DNA from: Microbacterium sp. Leaf320 | GTDB taxonomy: Bacteria; Actinomycetota; Actinomycetes; Actinomycetales; Microbacteriaceae | Direction of reading: 5' to 3' | Length of the DNA stretch: 64,000 bases | Assembly: GCF_001423485.1 (NCBI RefSeq) | Contig: NZ_LMOD01000002.1 | Span: forward strand, 88,539 to 152,538 | In this document: one piece after another, positions 9,074 through 17,890 of the stretch | Position numbering within the stretch: position 1 is the first letter of the stretch | How the letters are laid out: the number at the start of each line of letters is the position of its first letter | Translations under genes and position numbers: made by a program | The notes under the pieces: model-generated | Told to the model about the DNA's origin: nothing | Seen by the model: the letters and a program-made list of their open reading frames with translations, nothing else | Databases searched by the model: none

Positions 9074-9092
9074 TTAGGATAGCCTTGCCTAA
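9074..9092. promoter_or_regulatory. DtxR/IdeR iron box overlapping hmuT -10 and start codon
   Basis: TTAGGATAGCCTTGCCTAA matches the DtxR/IdeR consensus TTAGGTTAGCCTAACCTAA at 16 of 19 positions. It contains the probable -10 TAGGAT (9075-9080), and its last base is the A of the hmuT ATG. Repression under iron-replete conditions is expected from family knowledge. Confidence 0.72.
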
Positions 9093-10219
9093 TGCGCCGC
9101 GCTCCAGCCCTCCTTCTCGCTGCCGTTCTGGCCATCGGCCTCGCCGGGTGCGCAGACCCTGGGGCCTCCGCCGCACCGCAGAAGAGCGACGTCGCAGACA
9201 CCTGCCCCCAGGCATCCGTCCCGCTTGCCCAGCTGGATCTCGTCGACGACGTGCGCAGCGCGACCGGCGGATCCACGGCCTGTCTCTCGAGCCACGCGAT
9301 CGAGCCGGTGGCCGACGACACCGCCCCGGAACTCCCCGTGACCGTGACCGACAGCGAGGGCCGCGAAGTCGAGATCACCGATGTCGACCGCATCCTGCCG
9401 ATCGACATCTCGGGCACGATCGCTTCGACCGTCTTCGCCCTGGGCCTCGGCGACCAGGTCGTCGGCCGGGACTCGTCGACCATGTTCGCCGGCACCGAAG
9501 ACCTCCCCGTGGTCACCAAGACGGGGCACACGCTGAACGCCGAGGCGATCCTCGAGCTCGCCCCCACCGTCATCCTCACCGACACGACCATCGGCCCCAA
9601 GGAGATCCGCCAGCAGCTGCGCGACGCCGGGATCACGATCGTCGTCATCTCGAGTGACCGCCGACTCGACACCACCGACGAGCTGGTCACCGAGATCGCC
9701 ACAGCTCTCGGCGTGCCCTCGCGCGGAGCGGCCCTGATCGAGCGCCTCGACGCCGACCTCGACGATGCGTTGGCCGAGATCGCCGAAGTCGTGCCGACCG
9801 AGGTCGACGACCGGGCACGGATGCTGTTCCTCTACGTGCGCGGCAACGCGAACATCTACTACATCTTCGGCGAGGACTCAGGAGCCGATTCCCTCATCGA
9901 CGCCGTCGGCGGGGTCGACGTCGCCGCCGAGATCGGATGGACCGGCATGAAGCCGATGACCGCCGAGGCGCTCGTCGCCGCCCGACCCGACGTGCTCGTG
10001 ATGATGACCGACGGGCTCGAGTCCGTCGACGGCATCGACGGACTGATCGAGCGCATCCCCGCGATCGCCGAGACTCCCGCCGGAGCGAACCGTCGCGTGA
10101 TCGACATGGCCGACAGCGAGATCCTCAGCTTCGGCCCCCGATCTGCGGACGTGATCGAGGCGATCGCCCGCGCCCTTTATGCCCCGTCGGAATCCGCGAC
10201 CGCCGAGCCCGCGAAGTGA
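9092..10219 (+). CDS. hmuT: Heme ABC transporter substrate-binding lipoprotein (HmuT)
   Basis: This extracytoplasmic heme receptor is 375 aa long. It has a lipoprotein signal with lipobox LAGC (lipidated Cys20), then a cluster A-2 (FecB/BtuF-like) binding fold: EVEITDVDRILPIDISGTI, GLGDQVVGRDSST and later SFGPRSADVIEAI. It is the first gene of hmuTUV and its stop overlaps the hmuU GTG (GTGA). No Shine-Dalgarno is visible. The -10 TAGGAT ends 11 nt before the ATG, so the leader is only a few bases or absent. The overlapping iron box and the divergent HtaA gene favour heme over siderophore as ligand, though the ligand cannot be read from sequence alone. Confidence 0.85.
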   Translation: MRRAPALLLAAVLAIGLAGCADPGASAAPQKSDVADTCPQASVPLAQLDLVDDVRSATGGSTACLSSHAIEPVADDTAPELPVTVTDSEGREVEITDVDRILPIDISGTIASTVFALGLGDQVVGRDSSTMFAGTEDLPVVTKTGHTLNAEAILELAPTVILTDTTIGPKEIRQQLRDAGITIVVISSDRRLDTTDELVTEIATALGVPSRGAALIERLDADLDDALAEIAEVVPTEVDDRARMLFLYVRGNANIYYIFGEDSGADSLIDAVGGVDVAAEIGWTGMKPMTAEALVAARPDVLVMMTDGLESVDGIDGLIERIPAIAETPAGANRRVIDMADSEILSFGPRSADVIEAIARALYAPSESATAEPAK

Positions 10220-11289
10220 GCGGCGAGGTCGTCACCCGCACGCCGTCGAGACACCTCGCGCTGCGTTTCACGCTCGTCATCATCGGCCTCGTCGCCGCCC
10301 TGCTCGTGACCTGCATCGCGTCGATCACGAGCGGACAGTACTCGCTCTCACCGACCGACCTCATCGGAGTGCTGCTGCGAGGCATCGGCATCGATACGGC
10401 CTGGGCCCCCACCGACGCGACCGACTACGGCGTGATCTACAACCTGCGTCTCCCCCGCCTGGTGCTCGGCCTGCTCGTCGGTGCCGCCCTCGCCGTGTCG
10501 GGCGTGCTCATGCAGGCCATCTTCGGCAACCCGCTCGCGGATGCCGGGGTCGTGGGCGTCTCGTCGGGCGCCGCCCTCGGCGCTGCCGCGAGCATCACGC
10601 TGGGCCTCGCCTCGTTCGGCATGTGGACCACCCCCGCGTTCGCCTTCCTCGGCGGGCTGATCGCGGTGCTCGCCGTGTACTTCATCAGCCGATCGGGCGG
10701 CCGCACTGAAGTCGTGACACTCCTCCTGACCGGCATCGCGATCAACGCGATCGCGGGCGCGGGCATGGCCTTCCTCACCTTTCTCGGCACGACGTCGACG
10801 CGCGAGCAGATCGTGTTCTGGCAGCTCGGTTCACTCAACGGCGCCCTCTGGTCGAACGTCGCGCTGGTCGCTCCGCTCGTCGCGATCGGCGTGGTCGTCG
10901 CACTGATCGTGTCGCCGCAGCTCGACCTCTTCGCCCTCGGCGAGCGCACCGCCCGACACCTCGGCGTCAATGTCGAGCTGCTGCGGATGGTCGTGATCGT
11001 CACGGTCGCGGTGCTGGTCTGCGCCGCCGTCGCCTTCGCCGGCATCATCGGATTCGCGGGTCTCGTCGTGCCCCACCTGATGCGCATGATCATCGGCCCC
11101 GCGCATCTGCCGCTCATGATCGCCTCCGCGTTCGGCGGTGCGCTGCTGATCGCGATCGCAGACCTCGTCGCCCGCACGGCGGTGCCACTGGCCGATCTGC
11201 CCATCGGCATGATCACCTCGCTCGTCGGCGGACCGTTCTTCCTCTGGCTGCTCGTGCGCACGCGCCGACGCGCGGGAGGATGGGCATGA
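10216..11289 (+). CDS. hmuU: Heme ABC transporter permease (HmuU)
   Basis: This 357-aa permease belongs to the BtuC/FecCD family, with hydrophobic segments throughout and the conserved LRLPRLVLGLLVGAALAVSG and NPLADAGVVGVSSGAALGA regions. It would carry heme released by HmuT across the membrane. GTG 10216 is chosen because it overlaps the hmuT stop (GTGA) and begins a sensible cytosolic N-terminus. The stop overlaps the hmuV start (ATGA). Length is typical. Confidence 0.87.
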   Translation: MSGEVVTRTPSRHLALRFTLVIIGLVAALLVTCIASITSGQYSLSPTDLIGVLLRGIGIDTAWAPTDATDYGVIYNLRLPRLVLGLLVGAALAVSGVLMQAIFGNPLADAGVVGVSSGAALGAAASITLGLASFGMWTTPAFAFLGGLIAVLAVYFISRSGGRTEVVTLLLTGIAINAIAGAGMAFLTFLGTTSTREQIVFWQLGSLNGALWSNVALVAPLVAIGVVVALIVSPQLDLFALGERTARHLGVNVELLRMVVIVTVAVLVCAAVAFAGIIGFAGLVVPHLMRMIIGPAHLPLMIASAFGGALLIAIADLVARTAVPLADLPIGMITSLVGGPFFLWLLVRTRRRAGGWA

Positions 11290-12080
11290 GCGCCGTCGAC
11301 ACCGCCGCCCGGCTGCAGGCGAGCGGCGTCACCGTGCTCGTCGGCGACGACCGCGCGATCCTCGACGACGCGTCGATCAAGGTCAGAGCGGGCGAGATCC
11401 ACGCACTGGTCGGGCCCAACGGCGCGGGCAAGTCGACTCTCTTCGGAGTTCTCGCCGGCGATGTCACCCCGAGTGCGGGCGCGGTTCTGCTCGACGGCTC
11501 GCCGATCACCGGCATCCGCGCGCAGGACATGGCGCGAGCCCGAGCGGTGCTGCTGCAGGAGAACGCGGTGTCATTCCCGTTCAGTGCCGAGCAGGTCGTG
11601 CGCATGGGCCGGGCGCCGTGGGCACGCACCGGGGCCGCGGAGGACGACGATGAGACCGTCGCCGCAGCGATGGCTTCGACCGAGGTGCTGTCGTTGTCCA
11701 CGCGCGCGGTGACGTCACTGTCGGGCGGCGAGCGTGCCCGTGTGGCGCTCGCCCGCGTGATCGCCCAGAGCACCGGCATCCTGCTGCTCGACGAGCCGAC
11801 GGCTGCCCTCGACCTCAAGCACCATGAAGACGTGATGCGCCTGATCCGCGGGCAGGCGGATGCCGGCATCGCCGTCGCGATCGTGCTGCACGACCTCAAC
11901 GCCGCTCTCGCCCACGCGGATCGCGTGACGCTGCTCTCGGAGGGCCGGGTGGCCGCGACGGGTGCGGCCGCCGACGTGCTCACGGCCGAGAGGATCGAAG
12001 ACGTCTACGGTCAGCCGGTCGACGTGTTCCCGCATCCCGTCACCGGTGTGCCCCTGGTGGTCGCACGCCGCGGCCTCTGA
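11286..12080 (+). CDS. hmuV: Heme ABC transporter ATP-binding protein (HmuV)
   Basis: This 264-aa ATPase energises HmuU. It shows Walker A GPNGAGKST, the signature LSGGERARVALARV, and Walker B LLLDEPTAALD followed by an H-loop near IVLHDLNAAL. Two nearby ATG codons are possible. The one at 11286 is preferred because it gives an ATGA overlap with hmuU and sits 5 nt after GGGAGGA. It ends the operon, followed by a REP-like palindrome at 12100-12150. Confidence 0.88.
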   Translation: MSAVDTAARLQASGVTVLVGDDRAILDDASIKVRAGEIHALVGPNGAGKSTLFGVLAGDVTPSAGAVLLDGSPITGIRAQDMARARAVLLQENAVSFPFSAEQVVRMGRAPWARTGAAEDDDETVAAAMASTEVLSLSTRAVTSLSGGERARVALARVIAQSTGILLLDEPTAALDLKHHEDVMRLIRGQADAGIAVAIVLHDLNAALAHADRVTLLSEGRVAATGAAADVLTAERIEDVYGQPVDVFPHPVTGVPLVVARRGL

Positions 12081-12099
12081 CGAATCGCCCCTCGGCTGC

Positions 12100-12150
12100 G
12101 GTCGCAGTTCGTGCCGTCCACCGACCGTTCACGCGGCACGAAGTGCGACC
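12100..12150. repeat. Dispersed palindrome, family 2, copy 1
   Basis: Arms of 17 bp, GGTCGCAGTTCGTGCCG (12100-12116) and its near-perfect complement (12134-12150, one mismatch), flank a 17-nt loop between the convergent hmuV and SCP2-like genes. The arm core GTCGCAGTTCG recurs at 43898-43946. It could also act as a terminator. Confidence 0.75.
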
Positions 12151-12167
12151 GGAATCGCACCGCGCGG

Positions 12168-12539
12168 TCAGGGGCGCAGCGGCAGCACGTCGCTGAGGTC
12201 GGCGCGGGTTCCCGAGGCGCTCACACGACCGGATGCCGCGGCATCCGCCCAGTGCTCCGTGCCGGTGGCGACGGCGATCCACGTCGCCGCATCCATCTCG
12301 ACCACGTTCGGCGGCGTGCCTCGCGTGTGCCGAGGCCCCTGGATGACCTGCACCGCACCGAACGGAGGCACTCGCACCTCGACGCTGTTGCCGGGGGCCT
12401 TCTCATCGAGCAGCTGCAGCAGGTACCGCACGGCCGTCGCGAGGTCGGTGCGCTGCGGCTTGTCGCCGGCGGCATCCGCGCGACGCACCGCATCGAGAGC
12501 GGCGCGCCCGTCGATGATGTCGATCTTCCTGGAGGGCAT
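12168..12539 (-). CDS. Sterol-carrier (SCP2-like) family protein
   Basis: This is a small cytosolic protein of 123 aa from ATG 12539. The central [20 protein letters not shown] and the C-terminal [20 protein letters not shown] strings match the actinobacterial SCP2-like family often annotated as sterol carrier family protein. The biological ligand is unknown. A GTG two codons upstream (12545) is an alternative start. ATG 12539 is preferred because the hexamer TAGCCT lies 7 nt upstream, consistent with a leaderless start, and no Shine-Dalgarno serves either codon. Confidence 0.75.
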   Translation of the reverse strand: MPSRKIDIIDGRAALDAVRRADAAGDKPQRTDLATAVRYLLQLLDEKAPGNSVEVRVPPFGAVQVIQGPRHTRGTPPNVVEMDAATWIAVATGTEHWADAAASGRVSASGTRADLSDVLPLRP

Positions 12540-12587
12540 GAGCACCAGGCTACGCCGGGCGCATTCGCCGTGCGCTCCTCGCGGGCA

Positions 12588-12653
12588 TCCCGTGCGCGTC
12601 CCGTGCGCCTCGCGTGCGCTTCCCGTGCGCGTCCCGCGGGCCTCGCGTGCGCT
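12588..12653. repeat. Six-unit 11-bp tandem repeat, intergenic
   Basis: Six contiguous 11-bp units of the form TC(C/G)CGTGCGCN run between the SCP2-like gene and the divergent Nudix gene. They are degenerate at the third and last positions, with one unit diverged to TCCCGCGGGCC. The rest of the 12540-12778 gap holds no open frame I would call a gene. Confidence 0.85.
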
Positions 12654-12765
12654 TCCGAAGTCAATACGCGCCTCGAAAGGACGGATTCCCCTAATTCGGC
12701 CTTCCGAAGCGCGAATCTACTTCGCTGACGTACACGCCGCCCGCCCTGCCCGTCGCACACAGGCA

Positions 12766-12771
12766 TAGGCT
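12766..12771 (+). promoter_or_regulatory. Putative -10 box of the Nudix gene (leaderless)
   Basis: TAGGCT lies 7 nt before ATG 12779. Confidence 0.5.
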
Positions 12772-12778
12772 CAAGGCG

Positions 12779-13459
12779 ATGAGCCAGAATCCCGATACCC
12801 TGCACGGCGCGCGGGCCGAGCTGCTCGCCGCGACGCAGCGCAGCGAGAATTGGGCGCGACCGTTCCCGCCGATCGTCGGCAGCGCCCACCCGGCATCCGT
12901 GCTCGTGCTGTTCGGCCGACTCGACAGCATCCCCGCTCAGACCGACGAACTGACTGTGGCGGCCGACCTCGACGTGCTGCTGCAGCGCCGGGCCGCGACC
13001 CTGTCGTCGCATCCCGGCCAGGTGTCGTTCCCCGGCGGCAGGCGCGAGGACCAGGATGCGGATGCCGTCGCCACCGCCCTGCGCGAGGCCGAGGAGGAGA
13101 CCGGACTCGACCCGTCAGGCGTCGAGATCTTGGCCACGCTGCCCGAACTGCCCCTCGCCGCGAGCAACCACGTCGTCACGCCCGTGCTCGCCTGGTGGCG
13201 CTCACCGTCGCGGGTCGCAGCCGTCGACCACGCCGAGACGGTCGACGTGTTCCGCGTGCCCGTGGCGCAGCTGCTCGACCCCGCGAGCCGATTCACCTCG
13301 ACCATCCACCGCCTGGGGCGCACCTGGCGCGGCCCCGCCTTCGACATCGACGGCACCATCGTCTGGGGTTTCACCGCGATGGTGCTCGATGCGCTGTTCG
13401 ACGCAGCCGGCTGGACGGCGGAGTGGGATCCCTCGGTCGAGAGGCCGATCGAACTCTGA
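12779..13459 (+). CDS. Nudix hydrolase, CoA pyrophosphatase type
   Basis: This 226-aa cytosolic enzyme probably cleaves coenzyme A and its derivatives to phosphopantetheine and 3',5'-ADP. The upstream block LSSHPGQVSFPGGRRE and the Nudix helix with LREAEEETGLD (about residues 101-111) are typical of the NudL/CoAse branch. The E of the Gx5E part is replaced by D, which is common in this branch. It stands alone, 61 nt before purD. The ATG is preceded by TAGGCT and by a weak AAGG. Confidence 0.87.
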   Translation: MSQNPDTLHGARAELLAATQRSENWARPFPPIVGSAHPASVLVLFGRLDSIPAQTDELTVAADLDVLLQRRAATLSSHPGQVSFPGGRREDQDADAVATALREAEEETGLDPSGVEILATLPELPLAASNHVVTPVLAWWRSPSRVAAVDHAETVDVFRVPVAQLLDPASRFTSTIHRLGRTWRGPAFDIDGTIVWGFTAMVLDALFDAAGWTAEWDPSVERPIEL

Positions 13460-13508
13460 GCATGTGCGGGCGGAATGCAACCCGCCGAAACCCGCGCGCC
13501 CGCGTCGG

Positions 13509-13514
13509 TAGTCT
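13509..13514 (+). promoter_or_regulatory. Putative -10 box of purD (leaderless)
   Basis: TAGTCT is followed by the 6 nt GGATAC and the purD GTG. No Shine-Dalgarno is present. Confidence 0.55.
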
Positions 13515-13520
13515 GGATAC

Positions 13521-14798
13521 GTGAAGATTCTCGTCCTCGGTTCCGGTGCCCGTGAGCACGCGATCATCCTCGCTCTGCGAGCAGAGCAGGCGGAGCACGA
13601 GATCTTCGTCTCCCCCGGCAACGCCGGAATCGCGCAGGATGCGACTCCCGTCTCAGTCGATATGCTCGACGGCGCCGCGGTGACCTCGTTCGCGAACGAG
13701 CACGCCATCGACCTCGTGGTCGTCGGCCCCGAGGCCCCGCTGGTCGCCGGGGTCGCCGATGTGCTGCGCGCGCACGGAATCCCCGTGTTCGGCCCGGGCA
13801 AGGCTGCGGCTCAGCTCGAGGGCTCCAAGTCGTTCGCGAAGCGGATCATGGATGCCGCGGGCGTACCCACCGGTCGCGCGGTGCGCGCCACCACCACCGC
13901 CGAGGTCGAGGGCGCGTTCGACGAGCTCGGCGCCCCGTACGTGGTGAAGGCCGACGGGCTGGCTGCGGGCAAGGGCGTGATCGTCACGTCCGACCGCGCT
14001 GGCGCGCTCGCCCACGCCGAGCACTACCTGCCGTCCGGCCCCGTGCTCATCGAAGAGTTCCTCTCGGGCCCCGAGGTCTCGCTGTTCTTCCTGAGCGACG
14101 GCGACACCGTGCGCGCGCTCAGCCCCGCGCAGGACTTCAAGCGCGCACTCGACGGCGACGAGGGACCCAACACCGGCGGCATGGGCGCGTACTCGCCGCT
14201 GCCGTGGCTCGCCGATCAGTTCGGCAGCGAGGAGGCCTTCGTCGAGGAGGTCACGCGGGACGTCGCACTTCCCGTCATCCGCCAGCTCGACAGCGAGGGC
14301 ACCCCGTTCATCGGCCTGCTCTACGCCGGCCTCATCCTCACGCCCGCGGGTGTTCGCGTGATCGAGTTCAACGCCCGCTTCGGCGACCCCGAGACGCAGA
14401 TCGTGCTGCCGCGCCTCGTCACACCGCTGTCGGCGCTGCTGTTCGCCGCGGCATCCGGCACGCTCGAAGACCAGCCCGAGCCCGTCTTCAGCGACGACGT
14501 CGCGATCACCGTCGTGCTGGCCAGCGAGGGATACCCCGAGGCGCCGCAGACCGGTCGTCCGATCGAGGGTCTCGCCGACGCGGCGGCCGTCGAGGGCGTC
14601 CGTCTCGTGCATGCTGCGACCGCCAGCCCTGACGCCCCTGGAGGCTCGCTCGTCGCGACGGGCGGCCGCGTGCTGAACGTCGTCGCCGTGGCATCGGACT
14701 TCCGCACGGCCCGCGATCGTGCCTATGACGCCATCGGCCGCATCCGCCTCGACGGCTCGCACTTCCGCACCGACATCGCCGCCCGCGTCGCCGAGTAG
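13521..14798 (+). CDS. purD: Phosphoribosylamine-glycine ligase (PurD)
   Basis: PurD joins glycine to phosphoribosylamine using ATP (second step of purine synthesis). The 425-aa protein has the N-terminal KILVLGSGAREHAI, the preATP-grasp VVGPEAPLVAGVAD, the ATP-grasp KADGLAAGKGVIVT and GPNTGGMGAYSP near residues 215-226. It starts with GTG at 13521 directly behind TAGTCT and is not coupled to another gene. A bidirectional hairpin separates it from the convergent amino-acid transporter. Confidence 0.97.
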   Translation: MKILVLGSGAREHAIILALRAEQAEHEIFVSPGNAGIAQDATPVSVDMLDGAAVTSFANEHAIDLVVVGPEAPLVAGVADVLRAHGIPVFGPGKAAAQLEGSKSFAKRIMDAAGVPTGRAVRATTTAEVEGAFDELGAPYVVKADGLAAGKGVIVTSDRAGALAHAEHYLPSGPVLIEEFLSGPEVSLFFLSDGDTVRALSPAQDFKRALDGDEGPNTGGMGAYSPLPWLADQFGSEEAFVEEVTRDVALPVIRQLDSEGTPFIGLLYAGLILTPAGVRVIEFNARFGDPETQIVLPRLVTPLSALLFAAASGTLEDQPEPVFSDDVAITVVLASEGYPEAPQTGRPIEGLADAAAVEGVRLVHAATASPDAPGGSLVATGGRVLNVVAVASDFRTARDRAYDAIGRIRLDGSHFRTDIAARVAE

Positions 14799-14832
14799 CA
14801 CCGCCCGTCACCCTGCACCGCCCGCCAACGCC

Positions 14833-14867
14833 GAAGGCCCCCACCCGTCAACCGGATGGGGGCCTTC
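14833..14867. terminator. Bidirectional hairpin between purD and amino-acid ABC genes
   Basis: An 11-bp perfect stem, GAAGGCCCCCA (14833-14843) with TGGGGGCCTTC (14857-14867), has a 13-nt loop. It lies between convergent genes. Confidence 0.75.
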
Positions 14868-14882
14868 GACACGGAGATCCGC

Positions 14883-15611
14883 TCAGAGCACCTTCGAGAG
14901 GAAGTCCTTCAGGCGCTCGTTCTTCGGGGCGCCGAACAGCTCGGCGGGCGGCGCCTCCTCGACGACGACGCCGCCGTCCATGAAGACGGTGCGTCCCGAC
15001 ACCTCGCGGGCGAAGCCCATCTCGTGCGTCACGAGAACCATCGTCATGCCACCGGAGGCGAGATCGCGGATCACCTGCAGCACCTCGCCGACCATCTCGG
15101 GGTCGAGGGCACTGGTGGCCTCGTCGAAGAGCATGATCTCGGGGTCCATCGCGAGCGCACGGGCGATCGCGACACGCTGCTTCTGACCGCCGGAGAGGGA
15201 TGCCGGCTTCGCATCCGCCTTCTCGGCGAGACCCACGCGGTCGAGCAGAGCGAGCGCGCGCTCCTTCGCCGCGGCCTTCGACAGCTTGCCGAGCTCGATC
15301 GGGGCGAGCGTGATGTTCTCGAGCACGGTCATGTGCGGGAACAGGTTGAAGTGCTGGAACACCATGCCGATGCGCTGGCGCACCTCGTCGAGCTTGACGC
15401 TCTTGTCGGTCAGGTCGACGCCGTCGACGATGACGTGGCCAGAGGTCGGCTCCTCGAGCTTGTTGAGGCAGCGCAGCAGAGTCGACTTGCCCGAACCCGA
15501 CGGCCCGATGACCGCGACGACCTCGCCGTCCTCGACCGTCAGGTCGATGCCCTTGAGCACATGGTTGTCGCCGAACGACTTGTGCAGGTCTCTGACCTCG
15601 ATCTTGCTCAT
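14883..15611 (-). CDS. Polar amino-acid ABC transporter ATP-binding protein
   Basis: This 242-aa ATPase is of the GlnQ type. Walker [10 protein letters not shown] is at residues 36-44, the signature [15 protein letters not shown] near 138-152, Walker [13 protein letters not shown] near 158-169, and the H-loop VTHEMGFA follows. It pairs with the fused binding protein-permease just upstream on the same strand. ATG 15611 overlaps that gene's stop (ATGA). Glutamine or glutamate-type substrates are likely from the family but unproven. Confidence 0.9.
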   Translation of the reverse strand: MSKIEVRDLHKSFGDNHVLKGIDLTVEDGEVVAVIGPSGSGKSTLLRCLNKLEEPTSGHVIVDGVDLTDKSVKLDEVRQRIGMVFQHFNLFPHMTVLENITLAPIELGKLSKAAAKERALALLDRVGLAEKADAKPASLSGGQKQRVAIARALAMDPEIMLFDEATSALDPEMVGEVLQVIRDLASGGMTMVLVTHEMGFAREVSGRTVFMDGGVVVEEAPPAELFGAPKNERLKDFLSKVL

Positions 15612-17086
15612 GCGTTGAACTTCCTCTCCAGGCGGTTCGCGAGCAGCGTGAGAAGCGTGATCACGACGAAGTAGATGATGGCGACGATGGTCAGCACCTG
15701 AGCCGACAGGTACGTCGAGGCGATGATCTGGCGAGACACGAACGTCAGCTCGGCGAGGCCGATGACGCTGATCAGCGACGTGTCCTTGAGGGTGATGATG
15801 CCCTGGTTCACGAACGACGGGATCATGATGCGGAACGCCTGCGGCAGCACGACCTTCTGCATGGTCTTCCAGTGACCGAGGCCGAGCGAGCGCGAGGCCT
15901 CGTTCTGGCCGGGGTCGACGGCCTGGATGCCACCGCGGATGATCTCGGTCATGTACGCACCCGTGTTCAGCGAGAGCGTGATGGCTCCGGCGACGAACGG
16001 ATTGAACGTGAGCCCGGGGAACAGCTGCGGGATGGCGAAGAACACGAAGAACGCCTGCACGAGGATCGGGGTGCCGCGGAAGACGAACACGTACGCGGTC
16101 GCGAGCCAGCGGAACGGGAGGAACTTCGAGATGCGCCCGAATCCGAACACGATGCCCAGGATGAACGCGGCGACGAGGGCGACGAGCGTCGCGAGAATCG
16201 TCAGCCACAGTCCCTCCATGAGCGCGGGCCAGTACTTCACGGCGACCGAGAAGATGTCGGTCGCCTGTGTGGTCTCCTCGCCACCGGCGAGGTAGGTGTC
16301 GACGATCTCGTCGTATTCGCCGGAGGCCTTGAGGTTCGCGAGTCCCTCGTTGAACTTCTCGATCAGGTCGGGATTCTGCCCCTTGTTGACCGCGAAGCCG
16401 TACTCGCCACCGAGCTCGGGATCGCCGACCAGGCGGAAGCCGGAGCCCTGCTGGATGCCGTAGGCGAGCACCGGGAAGTCCTCGAAGTAGCCGACGGCCT
16501 GACCGGCCTTGACGGCGTCGACCATGTCCGTCGTGTCGGAGTACGGCGTGACTCGGAAGCCGTACTCGTCCTGGTTCTCCTCGGCGAAGGTCTGCCCCTG
16601 CGTGCCGGTCTTGACCGCCACCGTCTCGCCGTCGAGGTCGTCGAGCGACTCGATGTCGCTCGCATCGAGCACGCCCAGCTGGATGCCGCTGGTGAAGTAC
16701 GGATCGCTGAAGTCGAAGATCTGCTGACGCTCATCGGTGATCGACATGCCGGCCATGACGGCATCCACCTGATTCGACTGCAGAGCCTGCAGAGCGGCGT
16801 CGAAACCGAGCTGACGGATCTCGACCTCGAAGCCCTGGTCTTCGGCGATCGCCCGGAGCAGGTCCATGTCGATGCCGACGAGGTCGCCCTCGGGCGAGGT
16901 GAACTCGAACGGCGCGAACGTCGTGTCCGTGCCGATGACATAGGTCTCGGTGTCGTCGGCCGCAGTGGCCGCGGACGCGCCGCCGAGCAGTGCACCGGCC
17001 GCGATGAACGCCGTGAGCGCCATCGCCCCGACGGTGCGTCCGAACGTGCGCAGACGCGCAGACGCGGAAGAGGGATTTCGGATCAC
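15608..17086 (-). CDS. Amino-acid ABC transporter, fused binding protein and permease
   Basis: One 492-aa polypeptide combines a secreted solute-binding domain with a membrane permease. After a signal peptide ending near SAATAADD comes a PBPb domain (about 45-280) with [20 protein letters not shown] and [21 protein letters not shown] HisM/GlnP-type permease domain follows (about 285-490) with [15 protein letters not shown] and the EAA-like [23 protein letters not shown] 17086 is chosen because GAGGAG lies 8 nt upstream and it begins the signal peptide; the frame is open 22 codons further. Fusions of this kind are known in Lactococcus GlnP. The ATPase gene follows with a 4-nt overlap. Confidence 0.9.
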   Translation of the reverse strand: MIRNPSSASARLRTFGRTVGAMALTAFIAAGALLGGASAATAADDTETYVIGTDTTFAPFEFTSPEGDLVGIDMDLLRAIAEDQGFEVEIRQLGFDAALQALQSNQVDAVMAGMSITDERQQIFDFSDPYFTSGIQLGVLDASDIESLDDLDGETVAVKTGTQGQTFAEENQDEYGFRVTPYSDTTDMVDAVKAGQAVGYFEDFPVLAYGIQQGSGFRLVGDPELGGEYGFAVNKGQNPDLIEKFNEGLANLKASGEYDEIVDTYLAGGEETTQATDIFSVAVKYWPALMEGLWLTILATLVALVAAFILGIVFGFGRISKFLPFRWLATAYVFVFRGTPILVQAFFVFFAIPQLFPGLTFNPFVAGAITLSLNTGAYMTEIIRGGIQAVDPGQNEASRSLGLGHWKTMQKVVLPQAFRIMIPSFVNQGIITLKDTSLISVIGLAELTFVSRQIIASTYLSAQVLTIVAIIYFVVITLLTLLANRLERKFNA

Positions 17087-17206
17087 GACGGATGCTCCTC
17101 GGATCGGATGGGCGACAGGATGCTGCCACCGGGATGGTCGTCGACCATCCACCCTAACCGGCGACGGCGTGTCGCCGTGTCCCGAGGGCGGTTCGCGGGG
17201 TGAGCG

Positions 17207-17737
17207 TCAGAGGGCGATCCAGTACCGCCGGAGCATCGCGTGGCCGCGTGCGGACTGGTCGCTGACGTCCTGCAGCACGCCTCCGGCGCCTTCGATCGTG
17301 CGGTAGGACCCGACGTTGTCGTCGTCGCACGTGACCAGCACGCGCTCCAGTCCGATCTCGCGGGCACGCTCGAGTCCGAGCCGCAGCGCCGCGGACGCAT
17401 AGCCCTGACGACGCCGGGATTCCCGTACCGCGTAGCCGATGTGACCGCCCACCTCGCGCAGGTAGGCGTTCAGCTCGTGCCGGAACGAGAGGAACCCGAC
17501 GACCTCGCCGTCGTCGACGACCCAGTACAGGTCGTTGTGCACCGCATCCTCCGGCAGCTCGGCCGTGGTGTCGGAGAGAAGGTCCGACTTCTCGATGAGG
17601 GCTTCGAGCGTCGCACGGTCGGGGGTGACGGGCGCCTGGAGACCCGATCCGTCGACGTGCCCGTCACCGAATTCGGCGACGGCTGCCGCCCAGGACTCGA
17701 ACAGGTCGGTGGTGGGCCTCGTGAGCTCGATCGTCAT
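17207..17737 (-). CDS. GNAT family N-acetyltransferase
   Basis: This 176-aa cytosolic acetyl-CoA-dependent acyltransferase has the acetyl-CoA loop in RRRQGYASAALRLGL (Q/R-x-x-G-x-A/G pattern), followed by ERVLVTCDDDNVGSYRTIE, the usual motif A/B region. The substrate is unknown. It lies upstream of the ABC transporter genes but 120 nt away, so probably a separate unit. The start MTIELTRPT is taken at ATG 17737. Confidence 0.85.
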   Translation of the reverse strand: MTIELTRPTTDLFESWAAAVAEFGDGHVDGSGLQAPVTPDRATLEALIEKSDLLSDTTAELPEDAVHNDLYWVVDDGEVVGFLSFRHELNAYLREVGGHIGYAVRESRRRQGYASAALRLGLERAREIGLERVLVTCDDDNVGSYRTIEGAGGVLQDVSDQSARGHAMLRRYWIAL

Positions 17738-17784
17738 CGCACGATGAGATCACACCGGGGCCGTCTGTCGCAAAACCGGTCAGC

Positions 17785-17874
17785 GCGTTTCGGCTCGGGC
17801 GGCTCCGCCGGCCGCGCTCAACGACCGGTCAGGGCTGACACTGGTCGTTGAGCGAGCGAAGCGAGACGAAACGC
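17785..17874. repeat. Dispersed palindrome, family 1, copy A
   Basis: The left arm runs from GCGTTTCGGCTCG to GCTCAACGACC and the right arm from GGTCGTTGAGC to CGAGACGAAACGC, separated by about 20 nt. Three similar elements occur at 21753, 36740 and 63430. It lies between the GNAT start and the MFS gene end. Confidence 0.88.
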
Positions 17875-17890
17875 CCAACCGAACGGTGCG

